Counted from the stretch's first letter, positions 1 to 8,870 are shown. The stretch is DNA of 64,000 nt from Gammaproteobacteria bacterium (GCA_028293725.1 JAQGOE010000032.1:1-64000), one strand, 5' to 3'. The notes: generated by a model from the letters alone, not told the origin. Made by a program: numbers and translations.

Positions 1-2
1 TA

Positions 3-53
3 TTTCAGTACGCGGAGGACTTCTGTGCCGAAGTGCTGAGGTTTACCGTCTAA
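3..53 (+). CDS. C-terminal end of an upstream gene, product unknown
   Basis: The first bases read as 16 sense codons followed by TAA in frame 3, ending in a peptide of ordinary composition (QYAEDFCAEVLRFTV). The other two frames look less protein-like. Too little is inside the window to name the product, and the reading is tentative. Confidence 0.25.
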   Translation, partial: FQYAEDFCAEVLRFTV

Positions 54-162
54 CGATGGGCACACCTCAACCGACGCGACATGGACTCCCACACACAAAT
101 CGTTTGGAGGCGAAAACCATGTTGAAAAATCTGAATCCTCACATCAATCAGGAGATACGATC

Positions 163-468
163 ATGCCCTATCTTTCTGGAAAAACCGCTCTCGTTACCGG
201 CGCCTCGCGCGGCATCGGCCGCGCCACTGCCCTGGCCCTGGGCACCCGCGGCATCCGCGTCAACGCCGTAGCCCCCGGCGCGGTCGAGACGGACATGTCC
301 AACTTCACCAAGACCGAGGCGGGCCGCGAAGTCGCGCTCGGCATGCAGGCGTTGAAGCGCATGGCCCAGCCGGACGATATCGCGCCGGTGGTGGCCTTCC
401 TGGCCTCCGATAATGCGCGCTGGATCACCGGCGACACTGTTCGTGTCGACGGCGGCTTCAAGCTCTGA
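163..468 (+). pseudogene. Short-chain dehydrogenase with a large in-frame internal deletion
   Basis: The 101-residue product begins like a classical SDR, with the TGASRGIG dinucleotide-binding glycine motif at residues 13-20. After ATALAL it jumps directly to the late SDR segment RVNAVAPGAVETDM and the C-terminal GDTVRVDGGF. Intact family members are about 245 residues, so some 130-145 residues are missing, including the NNAG motif, the catalytic Ser and the YxxxK pair. The reading frame is kept across the junction, and an AGGAGA ribosome-binding site precedes the ATG. The product cannot be an active dehydrogenase. The parent was probably an FabG-like oxidoreductase. It sits 63 bp upstream of a glutathione transferase gene, probably in the same transcript. 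Confidence 0.8.
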
Positions 469-531
469 AGGTGCGTCGTTCTTCCCTGCATCCCGCCGCC
501 TGCACCACAACCCACCGAGAGGTTTACCGTC

Positions 532-1176
532 ATGACCGCCGATACGTTGAAGCTTTACCACTCGCCCGCATCGCCGAACTCACGGCGCGTGAGGATTTTC
601 CTGGCCGAGAAGGGTCTGAAGGTTCCGCTCGTCGCTGTCGACCTCGGCAAGGGCGAGCAGCACTCGGAGGTCTACCGGACGATCAATCCGCGCCGTGTGG
701 TGCCGACCTTGGTGCTGGAGGATGGCACCGCCATCGGCGAGGTGCCGGCGATCATGCGTTATTTCGACGAGGCCTTTCCCGAAAAGCCCCTCTTGGGCGC
801 CACGCCCAAGGACAAGGGCCTGATCGCGATGTGGGAGCGGCGCGCCGAACTCGAAGGTTTCGCGGCGGTGATGGAGGGCGTGCGCAACAAGGTTGCGGGG
901 CTGAAGGGCCGCGCCATCGCCGGGCCGCATGACTACGAGCAGATTCCGGCACTGGTGGAGCGTAGCGTGCATCGGGTCAAACACTTTTTCGACGACTTCA
1001 ACGCACGGTTGGAACAGGTGCCGTTTGTCGCCGGAGAGCGCTACTCCGCCGCCGATATCACCACGCTGGTGACGTTGGATTTCGCCAAGGCGCTGGAGCT
1101 GTCCGTGCCGGCAGATGACACGGCGCTGAAGCGCTGGTACGAAACCGTGTCCAGCCGTCCCAGCGCCGCCGCCTGA
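532..1176 (+). CDS. Glutathione S-transferase family protein
   Basis: A 214-residue cytosolic GST, a usual length for the family. Residues 5-80 form the thioredoxin-like N-terminal domain, with SPNSRRVRIFLAEKG (the Ser-containing catalytic loop and first helix) and VPTLVLEDGTAIGEVPAIMRYF, which carries the cis-Pro and the E-(V/S) glutathione-binding turn. Residues 95-200 form the helical C-terminal domain with FVAGERYSAADITTL, the N-capping box region. The likely role is conjugation of glutathione to electrophiles; the substrate is unknown. GAGAGG lies about 10 bp before the ATG. It follows the truncated SDR and belongs to the flank left of the integrase remnants. Confidence 0.88.
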   Translation: MTADTLKLYHSPASPNSRRVRIFLAEKGLKVPLVAVDLGKGEQHSEVYRTINPRRVVPTLVLEDGTAIGEVPAIMRYFDEAFPEKPLLGATPKDKGLIAMWERRAELEGFAAVMEGVRNKVAGLKGRAIAGPHDYEQIPALVERSVHRVKHFFDDFNARLEQVPFVAGERYSAADITTLVTLDFAKALELSVPADDTALKRWYETVSSRPSAAA

Positions 1177-1458
1177 TCCTCAGTCCAGGAGAACTACCAT
1201 GCCGCTGAATTCGCATTGGTGCGATCGAAGGCCGCAGCAAGGAGCCGGTCCGCCGCGTCCTCACACAGGGCGCGCCTGGATCGCCTCAGCCATGGCGGAC
1301 GGAATTCTACGCTCGAACGTCAGCGCTCCATCAATTATTGCGCACTACGGTACAGCGAGCGGAGCTTGCCTCCCCAAGACTGGCCCTTAACATACGGGCA
1401 CGTACCCAACAGCTCGGAAGTAAAGTCACAGCGAGGGACCCAGAACGCGTGCATAGCT
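1177..1458. other. Non-coding flank; possible truncated gene start
   Basis: An AGGAGA-preceded ATG at 1199 directly after the GST gene opens a frame (MPLNSHW...) that soon loses any protein-like character. It may be the 5' stub of a gene cut off when the first integrative element inserted. I see no RNA gene or clear terminator here. Confidence 0.3.
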
Positions 1459-1900
1459 GGAGTACACATCGAACTCGACGCGGGGTGGCAAGCGCGATCG
1501 GCCGCCCCATTGATCCCTTCAGCATTGAGTAGACCGAAGTGTTCATCGCCGCGCTCCATCGGGACTGGGGAGAAGCGTATGCTAACTACGACGAGCTGCG
1601 GTTCTTCACGGGCCTGCGACCTTCCGAGAGATCGCACTCGTGGTCACCGACTCAGATGCTGCGCACAAGCGCGTTAAGTATCACCCGAGCGCGTGTGAAT
1701 GGCATCGACCAGGACGTCACCAAGACAGGAGAGGATCGCCGCATCGCGCTGTGCCCGCAAGCCGTGGCTATCGTCGAACGCCATCTCAAGGTACGCGAGC
1801 AGTGGGTTCGGGCAGGCCTCATCCAACACACGGGTTCTTGTTCTTTACCGACACCGGCGCCCGATCCAGCACGTGAGCTATTGTCACTGGCGTTAGCACC
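1459..1900 (+). pseudogene. Remnant of a tRNA-type tyrosine integrase
   Basis: Fragments in several frames match the two fuller integrases at 3356 and 56135. Around 1459 the DNA repeats the leader found before those genes (GTACACAT...GAACTC). It then jumps, after an internal deletion, to the segment encoding PIDPFSIE, IAALHRDWGEA and NYDELRFFTGLRPSE. It continues through DVTKTGEDRRIALCPQAVAIVE, which in the intact copies is KTGEDRRIVLCPRA. A stop interrupts the FSIE segment, and frames shift near 1630 and 1840. The C-terminal catalytic boxes are absent. This is the oldest of three related integrases in the window and suggests an earlier element in the same chromosomal site. Confidence 0.75.
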
Positions 1901-1928
1901 GCACCTCTCGGTGAGATATCGGATGGTG

Positions 1929-3023
1929 CTAATCTCGCGTCTGGAAGGCGTGAAACGCGGCCTCCAAGGCCGCGTCCGCCTCGGGCTCGAGTAGCTTCAC
2001 GAAATGCCTAAATGCGCTCTTACCGGGCGGCAGCAGAATGAGTCTATTGATCTGCGCGCGGATTCCAAAGCGGTGGCGAAGCTGATCTACCAGTCCGCCG
2101 ACGTTCAGCGTCAAGTTTGGGAAATGAGCGCCCAGCTGTAAGGTCGCATTTCCGGCGCCCTTGTCACCCGCCAGCCGGTCGATTTTTTTGCTGACGCTCA
2201 ACAAAAGTTTCCGACGCGCGAGCACCTCATTGAGGTCCTCGCCATCAAGTGCGGCCTGAAACTCTCCCAACCACTGGCGCAACTCGCGATACTTCCCACG
2301 GAGTTCCAGTGCAGCCGGCAGAAAATCTTGAAGCGTGGAAGCTGCCTGCAATACCTCCACGATCACGGGCGGTAGCCGCATAGCACCATACAATCCTTCG
2401 CATTCTGCAGCTCGATAGAGTTTCAGCTGCTCTCCCTCAATGAAACTCATCAACGTGGCGCGAGCATCACCTCCTTTCGCGAAGAAACGCGAGCGCATGA
2501 GGAGCCGCTCGCGCAAAGGATGCGGAACATACGGAATCCGGGCGAACTCCGCACGCGCGAGCAACCCTGCGGCACCCCAGAGCACCTGCGCGAGCATCGG
2601 ATCGCTGCTTTGTTGAGTAGCCGCATAGTCGCTCTTGTTTCGCTCGTGCTGAGCGCGTATCGCCGGGCTCTCGCACAGCGCGTCCGCCATCCACTCTCGT
2701 CGAGGCGCCCAGGTCGCCTCCGCTGCTTTGAACAGCTTTGCGGTCAAAATCTCGTTCCGCGCAAGCATGGTGATGGGCGGCAGGTCCGACCAGCTGCTGG
2801 AGTAGTCCGCATCGGTCACCAACCGATCTGCGAATACCACGGTCTGCACGACCTGACACACACACGCCATCGCCACGATATCCTGGAGAACCGACGTATA
2901 TTGGACTGACGGCGACTCGGCAGAAGTAATGTGTTCCTGTGCGGTTTTGTTAACCCGGGTCCCGGTGAGCAACTCGCCGGCATTCTGAAGCGTCCAGTTG
3001 TCGATCAGTATTTGACCCTTCAT
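1929..3023 (-). CDS. Hypothetical protein, 364 residues
   Basis: A long minus-strand frame of normal composition, not recognised. The first 150 residues are mixed polar and hydrophobic with no signal peptide. Residues 200-300 are rich in Leu, Ala, Arg and Glu and probably helical (ALELRGKYRELRQWLGEFQAAL, ARRKLLLSVSKKIDRL in part). No transmembrane segment or catalytic motif stands out. It lies between the integrase remnant and the second integrase, so it is probably surviving cargo of an older element. It could equally be an unrelated accessory or defence gene. The start is the ATG at 3023; no strong ribosome-binding site decides it. Confidence 0.55.
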   Translation of the reverse strand: MKGQILIDNWTLQNAGELLTGTRVNKTAQEHITSAESPSVQYTSVLQDIVAMACVCQVVQTVVFADRLVTDADYSSSWSDLPPITMLARNEILTAKLFKAAEATWAPRREWMADALCESPAIRAQHERNKSDYAATQQSSDPMLAQVLWGAAGLLARAEFARIPYVPHPLRERLLMRSRFFAKGGDARATLMSFIEGEQLKLYRAAECEGLYGAMRLPPVIVEVLQAASTLQDFLPAALELRGKYRELRQWLGEFQAALDGEDLNEVLARRKLLLSVSKKIDRLAGDKGAGNATLQLGAHFPNLTLNVGGLVDQLRHRFGIRAQINRLILLPPGKSAFRHFVKLLEPEADAALEAAFHAFQTRD

Positions 3024-3355
3024 GACTTCAGCTGATTTTCCTGGGCGCGCGCCGCCAGCGCCGATGTTTTGGCGTAGCTATTTTCCGTTGCTCGCGTGCG
3101 CATCGACGCTTACCCGCCTAGGTGCACGCGAGCGTAGATTAACATGTTTCGGGATATCGCCTGAAATGCGCCGATTACATCGCACTGTTAGCGCAAGAGA
3201 GGCCTTCTCGGGACGTATGCATTCCGGTTATGGCACTTTGGATATCGCGTGCATCGCCGCCACTCATCCGAATCCCCGTACGATCCGTTAGGTGCGAGCA
3301 TCGAATAATGGCGCACATCTGTCCCGCACTCTTGATTCTCACTGGAGTACACATT
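3024..3355. other. Intergenic region upstream of the second integrase
   Basis: About 330 bp between the divergent hypothetical gene and the integrase. Frames here are short and unconvincing. The last 20 bp (GGAGTACACAT before the ATG) resemble the leaders of the other two integrase copies, so the region probably holds the integrase promoter. Confidence 0.4.
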
Positions 3356-4606
3356 ATGGGCAGCAAATGGTTTACGGGCGGCGTCGTCGCCGCACCTCGC
3401 GGACGGATCATGTTCGACTTTATGCTGGATGGCGTTCGCTACCGCCCGACACTCCGCCGTCCGCCCTCTGAGGCCAACCTACGGCGTGCTCGCGAGCAAC
3501 TCCAGTGCATCAAGCTCCAGATCGAGATTGGCATGTTCTCCTTCGCCGACGAGTTCCCTGACTATCGTTATCTTCGACGAGTGATCGGAACTGCGAGCGT
3601 CCGAACCTGTGATCAGGTCTTTAACGAGTTTCTCGCACATTGTGAATCGCGACTGGCCATGAATGACATGGCCGCTGTCACGCTGGCATCCTACCGACGG
3701 GTACTCGACCGTGTGTGGCGTCCAGCACTCGGGAAACTGTTATTTCACCAGGTACGGTACTCGCATCTGCTGAAAATCCCGGACGGTCGAGCGTGGAGTA
3801 AGAAGACGTACAACAATGCCATCAGCGTCATTCGACGCGCGTTTGAGTTCGGCTATCGCGATCATCCCCAACATCATAATCCCGCGCTGTGCCTGCGGAT
3901 CATCCGACTAAAGAAACAGGACCGGCCGAAGGTCGATCCCTTCAACATCCAGGATGCGGAGACGCTGATTGCCGCGATCCATCGGGATTGGGGTGAAGCC
4001 CAGGGAAACTACGATGAGTTCCGGTTTTTCACCGGCATGCGACCCTCCGAGCAGATCGCCCTCGTGCTATCCGACATCGACCTCGAGCAGGGCGCCATCA
4101 GCGTCAATAAGGCGTGCGTCGCAGGCGTTTACCGCGACTGCACGAAAACGGGTGAAGACCGGCGCATCGTCCTGTGCCCGCGAGCCTTGGCGGTGTTGAA
4201 ATTTCAACTGAAGCTTCGAGCCGAGCTCGAATACGCGGGGCGGATTCAGCACGATTACGTGTTCTTCCAGCCCACGGGCGAGCCGATCAAGTGGCTGAAT
4301 GATCCCTATGAGCGGTGGCGGCAGACGCTATCGTCCTCCGTCAAGCTGCGGTATCGAAAGCCGTACTGCGCACGCCACTCGTCCGTGAGTTGGAATCTCA
4401 TGATAGAGAAAAACCTGCTGTGGGTCGCCAAGCAGCACGGACACAGCGTCACCACCATGTTGCGCACCTACACCGCCTGGGCCGAGGGTGCCATCGAAGC
4501 GGATGTCATGGCGATCAAACGTGCAATGAGGCGGCGTCCGTCGCCGCCGCACGGTGTGCCGTTGCGCGTTCCGGATCTTCTTCCCGGCGCGCATCTGGCC
4601 GCCTGA
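3356..4606 (+). CDS. Tyrosine recombinase/integrase (DUF3596-like), older element
   Basis: A 416-residue integrase that catalyses site-specific integration and excision at tRNA genes. The N-terminal part (VRYRPTLRRPPSEANLRRA, then an AP2-like/DUF3596 arm-binding region) and a core-binding domain lead to the catalytic domain. That domain has FFTGMRPSEQ (box I Arg), PYCARHSSVSWN (box II, with Tyr in place of His in HxxR, usual for this subfamily), GHSVTTMLRTY (His/Tyr region with the nucleophile Tyr). The start at 3356 is chosen because MGSKWFTGGV aligns with MGRKSITGGV of the copy at 56135; upstream in-frame codons are not conserved. The C-terminal about 50 residues differ between copies. It lies 150 bp left of an attachment-site repeat at 4760-4783 and probably belonged to the element left of that site. 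Confidence 0.88.
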   Translation: MGSKWFTGGVVAAPRGRIMFDFMLDGVRYRPTLRRPPSEANLRRAREQLQCIKLQIEIGMFSFADEFPDYRYLRRVIGTASVRTCDQVFNEFLAHCESRLAMNDMAAVTLASYRRVLDRVWRPALGKLLFHQVRYSHLLKIPDGRAWSKKTYNNAISVIRRAFEFGYRDHPQHHNPALCLRIIRLKKQDRPKVDPFNIQDAETLIAAIHRDWGEAQGNYDEFRFFTGMRPSEQIALVLSDIDLEQGAISVNKACVAGVYRDCTKTGEDRRIVLCPRALAVLKFQLKLRAELEYAGRIQHDYVFFQPTGEPIKWLNDPYERWRQTLSSSVKLRYRKPYCARHSSVSWNLMIEKNLLWVAKQHGHSVTTMLRTYTAWAEGAIEADVMAIKRAMRRRPSPPHGVPLRVPDLLPGAHLAA

Positions 4607-4738
4607 CGTCCCCGCGACGGGCCCGTTTATCTACCAACTTCGCGCTTTCACTGGGCTCGGGTGCCCGGCCTGGACCCAAAGAGAAAATGAATCTGGCTGC
4701 AGTTCTGGCAGCAGAATGAACCCCATTTTTCTAAGTCT

Positions 4739-4748
4739 TTGATGTCAA
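4739..4748. repeat. TTGAnnTCAA palindrome beside attachment site
   Basis: TTGATGTCAA followed by AGGA ends 11 bp before the attachment repeat at 4760. The sister site TTGAAATCAAAGGA lies at 57491-57504, 10 bp before the tRNA attachment sequence. A further TTGAAATCAA is at 4796-4805 on the other side of the left site. The conserved placement suggests a binding site for the integrase or an excisionase; this is inference. Confidence 0.5.
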
Positions 4749-4759
4749 AGGAAATAAGG

Positions 4760-4783
4760 TAATGGAAAGAGAGGGACTCGAAC
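4760..4783 (+). other. Left attachment site (attL-like), copy of the tRNA-Met 3' end
   Basis: These 24 bp match 57511-57534 at 23 positions (A at 4770 against G at 57521). They correspond to the discriminator, acceptor 3' strand and T-arm of tRNA-Met read on the opposite strand; the match stops at 4784. There is no tRNA beyond it here. The copy lies downstream of one integrase, as its partner lies downstream of another. This is the standard signature of the two ends of an element inserted in a tRNA 3' end, here about 52.7 kb apart. Confidence 0.85.
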
Positions 4784-4816
4784 GGCGGGAGCCCTTTGAA
4801 ATCAATAACTTACTGA

Positions 4817-5058
4817 TCAAAAAGGGGGTCGATTCCCCTTAGCCCCCCCGGTGTCCCCGGATTTGCCAGTAGATTTGCCAGTGGCGAAGCGCAAAGCCCT
4901 AATTCGGCGAGTCCCGCGCAACGGCAACGGGACGTATCGGCTCAATCCCACGGCTCCTCGGTTGAGGCAGGAGCTTGGTCATCCAGCAACGTGGACGAGA
5001 CGAAACCGCATGCGATGCGAAGCTCCTGGTTCGCCTGGCCATGGGGGCGCCGGCCCAC
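4817..5058 (+). repeat. Long direct repeat, left copy (partner 49046-49290)
   Basis: About 242 bp that recur in the same orientation 44 kb away with roughly 93-95% identity by eye. It starts with a short GGGG/CCCC hairpin that resembles a tRNA T-arm (loop GTCGATT). It then contains a 12-bp tandem duplication (GATTTGCCAGTA/G at about 4859-4882) and an 8-bp inverted repeat AGGAGCTT/AAGCTCCT (4969-4976, 5020-5027). Identity ends abruptly at GGCCCAC in both copies. On the minus strand both copies supply the same last 25 or so codons and stop to otherwise unrelated upstream genes. It has no transposase. It could be an end of a nested element, a non-autonomous mobile repeat or an att-adjacent sequence. 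Confidence 0.8.
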
Positions 5059-5449
5059 GACGCATAGACGGGGGAAGCAGGCGCTGATCGGGAAAGGGAT
5101 GCACCTTCCATTGATGGAAATCCTGCACCTCCTCGAACACATCTCCTGCCAGCGCCTGGGCCGCGTAAGTCGGTATCTCGGGAAAGTGGCCTAACAATGC
5201 CTGCTCAATCTCGACGACGACCGCAGGGAGTGGAAGGTCACTTGAGGCTGGGACATCAACGGTCGGCCGCTCCTCTCGCTTGGCCGATTGCTCTGCGTGC
5301 CACTCGGACGACTCCCGCGCCGCTAGTCTCGCAATGGAATTCCGCAGCGCGGGTTCGATATCTGAGTAGTACTGCTCAGTGCCGACTCGATCCTCCGCGC
5401 CAGCTTGTGTAGGTCTACGTTGTTGTTCATCGGCAATCTCCTTCGACAC
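4979..5449 (-). pseudogene. Hypothetical protein fragment whose 3' end is replaced by the long repeat
   Basis: The frame reads as genuine protein in the middle (YYSDIEPALRNSIARLAARES, in part, through LPAVVVEIEQALLGHFPEIPTYAAQALAGDVF). The last 25 residues come from the repeat and are shared with the unrelated gene at 49210. The proper N-terminus is probably MNNNVDLHKLARRIE in another frame, starting near 5433 and joining this frame after a shift around 5370-5395. If so the gene is both frameshifted and truncated. Function is not recognised. It lies next to the broken recombinase at 5695, at the left end of the island. Confidence 0.5.
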
Positions 5450-5694
5450 AAGTCACGAGACGAAACGGCGAATCGTCGCATCGTGCAACATATTTCGCGA
5501 CCGATCAGCATCCACCTTCACGTCAGCGCTGGAAGCTTGCGAGCAGCGTGTGGCAGTACGCCCGTCATGTCTGCTGCAAAAAGTCATCGTGCGGGACATC
5601 ATCCCTATTGATGTGATAGCGAACCTCCAAGAGCTTCCGGAGAGCCGCGAAGTCAGGCGTGCGGCGATGAAGGTGCAATCGCCATGTCTTCGCA

Positions 5695-6299
5695 ATGCTC
5701 GCCGTACCGGCCGCGCTGGCACAGCGGGATGAGGAAGGGTTGGCGGCCCGTAAGTCGGCGAACGAGTGGCGACGAGCGCGCCAGCGCGAGCTTCTACCCG
5801 AACCTCAGCGATTCGCGGATCACCTTGCACCGGCGGTCCTGGTGTCACTCAACACCGGTCTACGACGCGGCGAACTACTCAGCCTGTCGTGGACCGACAT
5901 CGCGACTGAAGAAAAGCTGCTGACGGTGCGAGGCACCTCTGCAAAATCGGGTGATACAAGATACATTCCGTTGAATGATGACGCGCTCCAACTTCTGAAG
6001 GATTGGCGGAAGGACTCGGTGACGGGCCGCACGTCTTTTCCGTAACAACGAGCTTCAAGACATCCTGGAATGCACTATTGGAGCGCGCGAAGGTGACGCG
6101 CTTTCGCTGGCATGATTTGCGACATCATTTCGCTTCACGGTTGGTGCAGGCAGGAGTGCCGCTGAATACTGTTCGAGAACTGTTGGGCCACGGCAGCTTA
6201 GCGATGACCCTCAGATACGCGCACCTGGCGCCAAACCAGACACGCGATGCGGTAGCGAAACTCAACTCGCCTCTTGCCGGGTTGAGCGGTACTGTATAG
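5695..6299 (+). pseudogene. Tyrosine recombinase, N-terminally truncated and frameshifted
   Basis: Two overlapping frames together give the catalytic domain of a phage-type integrase unrelated to the other three here. Frame one (from 5695) has ANEWRRARQRELLP and AVLVSLNTGLRRGELLSL, with box I Arg. Frame two, from about 6020, has [19 protein letters not shown] (HxLRH, box II), [17 protein letters not shown] (GH and the Tyr nucleophile). The shift falls near 6015-6021. The core-binding N-terminal domain is missing. Catalytic residues are all present but split, so it is inactive. Its position just inside the left long repeat suggests it once moved a nested element. Confidence 0.85.
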
Positions 6300-6427
6300 C
6301 GGGATCTACTGTCGGGTACCGGTAACTTCCAGGCCGCCGGCGCGTTGCAGACGGCGCAAGCAACGGCGACAAGACAATCGGTAGAGCCGCGCGTCACGCG
6401 ACGCACGGCCCACCCCTCACCCACCTT

Positions 6428-6886
6428 CTAGGCTCTTTGCTTTCTCTCGGAGCGAGTATCCAGGCTCAGCGGGCCCGCGCCATTGGCCACCAACAACAGA
6501 AATCCACCCGCGATCGAGAGGTTCTTGAAGAACATGATCATCTGGGTCTGATCGGCGAGGTTGCGATGGAAAATGATCGCGGTCAGCAGACAAAATCCTG
6601 CCAGCAGCACGGCGACGATGCGGGTCTTGAAGCCCAAGACGATGGCGAGACCACCGAGTATTTCGGTGCCGATCACCAACGGCAATAGCGCAGCAGGGAC
6701 ACCCATCGCCGTCATGTAGCCGCCCGTCGCCGCGTAGGCGCTCACCTTACCGAGTCCCGAGAGCAGGAACAGCAAACTCAAAAGAAAACGGCCAGCGACT
6801 TCGGCAAAGCTCGCGACCGTGCCATAGGAAACCGAACTCAATCGAGTCCCCGAGGCGCTAACGGTTGTATTCACTGTAGTCTCCAT
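6428..6886 (-). CDS. DoxX family membrane protein
   Basis: A 152-residue protein with four hydrophobic segments (about 27-45, 58-78, 82-102, 115-137), including AGRFLLSLLFLLSGLGK, a typical DoxX first helix, and TEILGGLAIVLGFKTR. DoxX proteins are small inner-membrane proteins linked to redox and thiol stress; the exact reaction here is unknown. It lies downstream of a pirin gene on the same strand with a gap of about 70 bp, a common pairing. A remnant of a close paralogue lies at 9584-9718. Confidence 0.85.
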   Translation of the reverse strand: METTVNTTVSASGTRLSSVSYGTVASFAEVAGRFLLSLLFLLSGLGKVSAYAATGGYMTAMGVPAALLPLVIGTEILGGLAIVLGFKTRIVAVLLAGFCLLTAIIFHRNLADQTQMIMFFKNLSIAGGFLLLVANGAGPLSLDTRSERKQRA

Positions 6887-6955
6887 GGGTTGGCGTTGAT
6901 GAAACAGGGGTACAAGCTCTTTTCTTAGAATCGATGAGGTGCTTTGTCGGTCATG

Positions 6956-7868
6956 TCATGCCGCACGTGTTGGCTTAAGGAAGCCCATCCGGCCCGACTG
7001 AAAGTCGCGAACGGCCTTTTCCAGATCCGCGGTGGAATTCATGACAAAGGGGCCGTAGCGATGAATGGGCGCATCGAGCGGATCGCCACCCACGATGATG
7101 ATCTCCGCGTTTTCATTCGAGCTGGCGGAACTCGCCGCCGACGTAGAGCCGCGCAAGCTGCCCGGCCTCAAGAGTCCGATCGTCAATCGTGACCGAACCC
7201 ACCAGCACGTAGACGGCAAGTTCCTCGACATTCTCGGGCGTCAGAGTGAGGAAGCCTCCAGGCAACAGGGTGGAATGCGCGACAAAGGGCGCGCCGGCCG
7301 TGACCACGGGGCCGACGTGTTCACCTACGCGACCTGCTACCAAACGGGTTCGACTCTTGCCGTCGGCCGCCTGAAGCACCGGAATTTCCGAGGCTTTGAT
7401 ATGGCGGTAAGTCGGCTCATCATGCTTGTGGGCCTTGGGCATGTTGATCCAAAGCTGCACGCCGTGGAATTTTCCACCGTTACGACGCATCTCGTTATCG
7501 GGGCTCTCATCGTGGATAACGCCACGGCCCGCGCGCAGCCACTGGACCTCACCGGGCCGCATGCTGCTCACGTTGCCGAGACTATCCTTGTGCCAGGAAA
7601 TTCCCTCGAGTAGCAGCGTGAGCGTTTCGATGCCGGCATGAGGGTGAGAGGAAGCGCCCTTCGCTTCACCCGGTTTCACGTCGATCGGGCCGAAGTGATC
7701 CAAGAAGATGAACGGCCCAACGGCCTCGTATTCCCGCGCCGGGATGGCCCGACGCACCTCGAAGCCGTCACCCTCAAGCGTACGGAATGCGTCATGCACG
7801 GACTCGATCGTCCATGCAGTAGGGCCCGCCGTCTTTATGTTTACTCCGCGTTTCATAACCTTATTCAT
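6956..7868 (-). pseudogene. Pirin family protein with one frameshift
   Basis: Pirin homologues are iron-binding bicupin proteins, some with quercetinase activity. The ATG at 7868 (GGAGAGG 6 bp upstream) opens MNKVMKRGVNIKT, followed by AVGPFIFLDHFGP and SSHPHAGIETLTLLLEG (metal-binding His pair), WLRAGRGVIHDE and a C-terminal cupin. The frame stops after GEFRQLE at about 7113. The expected end (ENAEIIIVGGDPLDAPIHRYGPFVMN to 6956, in part) is in the next frame, so one base appears lost near 7110-7118. Otherwise all of the roughly 300-residue family length is present. It is divergent from a lysR gene, which is probably its regulator. A sequencing or assembly error cannot be excluded. Confidence 0.8.
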
Positions 7869-8004
7869 ATGCCTCTCCGGTTGTCCCGTCGAAACCTCGA
7901 CTTGGGTTCCGCGAGTTTCATCTGGTATCAGAATATGGTTCGCCCAAACCGTGTGGTAGCCTTGGCTGCCGCGCTGTTGTGTCGCTAATAGTGGAACGCT
8001 GAAG

Positions 8005-8870
8005 TTGGATCTCGAGGATTTACAGACTTTTGTAGCGGTTGCCGATGCGGGGGGTGTGTCGCCTGGCGCGCGCCGACTGGGGGTGTCAAAGTCCATCGTG
8101 AGTCGGCGGCTATTTCGGTTGGAGGAGGATCTTGGCGTGCAGCTGCTGGCCCGGACCACGCGAGGCGCCGCCCTCACCGAAGCCGGCGTGACGTTCCGGG
8201 ATCATGCTGCACGGGTCGTTGCTGAAATCGAGACGGCGCGGGAATCGATCCTGCCTACCGGTGAACTGCACGGGCAGTTGCGGATCGCGGCTCCGCTCTC
8301 GTTTGGGACGACACACCTTGCTCCCGTGTTGGCGGAGTTGGCGCGCCGCCATCGTCTCCTCAGTGTGATCACTTGCTACAGCGATCGCTTCATCGACATA
8401 GTGAGCGAGGGTTTCGACTGTACCGTTCGCGTGGGCTATCTGAGCGACTCGAATTTGATCGCGCGGCGCATCGGACCGATTCGCGGACGTCTGGTCGCTA
8501 GTCCTGCCTACATCAAGGAACATGGTGAGCCCAAGACGCCCGAGGATATCCTGAGACATCAGGCGCTCCTGCAAGGTACCGAAGCCTGGAATTTCATCGA
8601 CGGCGACAAGAAAATCACGATCCACCCGCAGGGCCGGTTCAAGGCAGACAATGGCGGGGCGCTCGCGATTGCAGCGCTCGCAGGCCTTGGCATCGCGGCG
8701 CTCCCTGACTTTCTGACCGAAGCGGCGCTTGCCTCCGGTGCACTGGTGTCGGTAATGACCCGTTATCCTCTTCCCGAGCGGGAATCTTTTTGGTTCGTCC
8801 ACCGGGGCGCCATCCCCCGCGAAAGGTTCGAGTGTTTACGGATCTGCAGGTCGAACATTTCGGCGGGTGA
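8005..8870 (+). CDS. LysR family transcriptional regulator, frameshifted at the 3' end
   Basis: TTG at 8005 starts MDLEDLQTFVAVADAGGVS with a winged-helix domain (residues 1-60, ARRLGVSKSIVSRRLFRLEE as the HTH in part). Residues 90-285 form the periplasmic-binding-like effector domain (GQLRIAAPLSFG to FWFVHRG). After RGAIPRER the frame runs on to 8943 with unlike-LysR sequence. The usual ending (VRVFTDLQVEHFGG, TGA at 8868-8870) is in the next frame, so one A appears missing from the run at about 8821-8824. The damage affects only the last 15 or so residues, and the protein may still work. It is divergent from the pirin gene at 7868 and, by the family's habit, probably controls it. Confidence 0.82.

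Noticed and set aside
3230..3355. Upstream extension of the second integrase frame
   Set aside because: Not conserved in the sister integrase, whose alignment begins at MGRK, matching the ATG at 3356.
4817..5058. Insertion sequence identity for the long repeat
   Set aside because: No transposase, no terminal inverted repeats and no target duplication are seen, so I call it only a dispersed repeat.
7869..8177. N-terminal extension of the pirin frame to 8177
   Set aside because: It runs antisense through the lysR start and reads as Ser/Arg-rich non-protein sequence; a clear ribosome-binding site marks the start at 7868.
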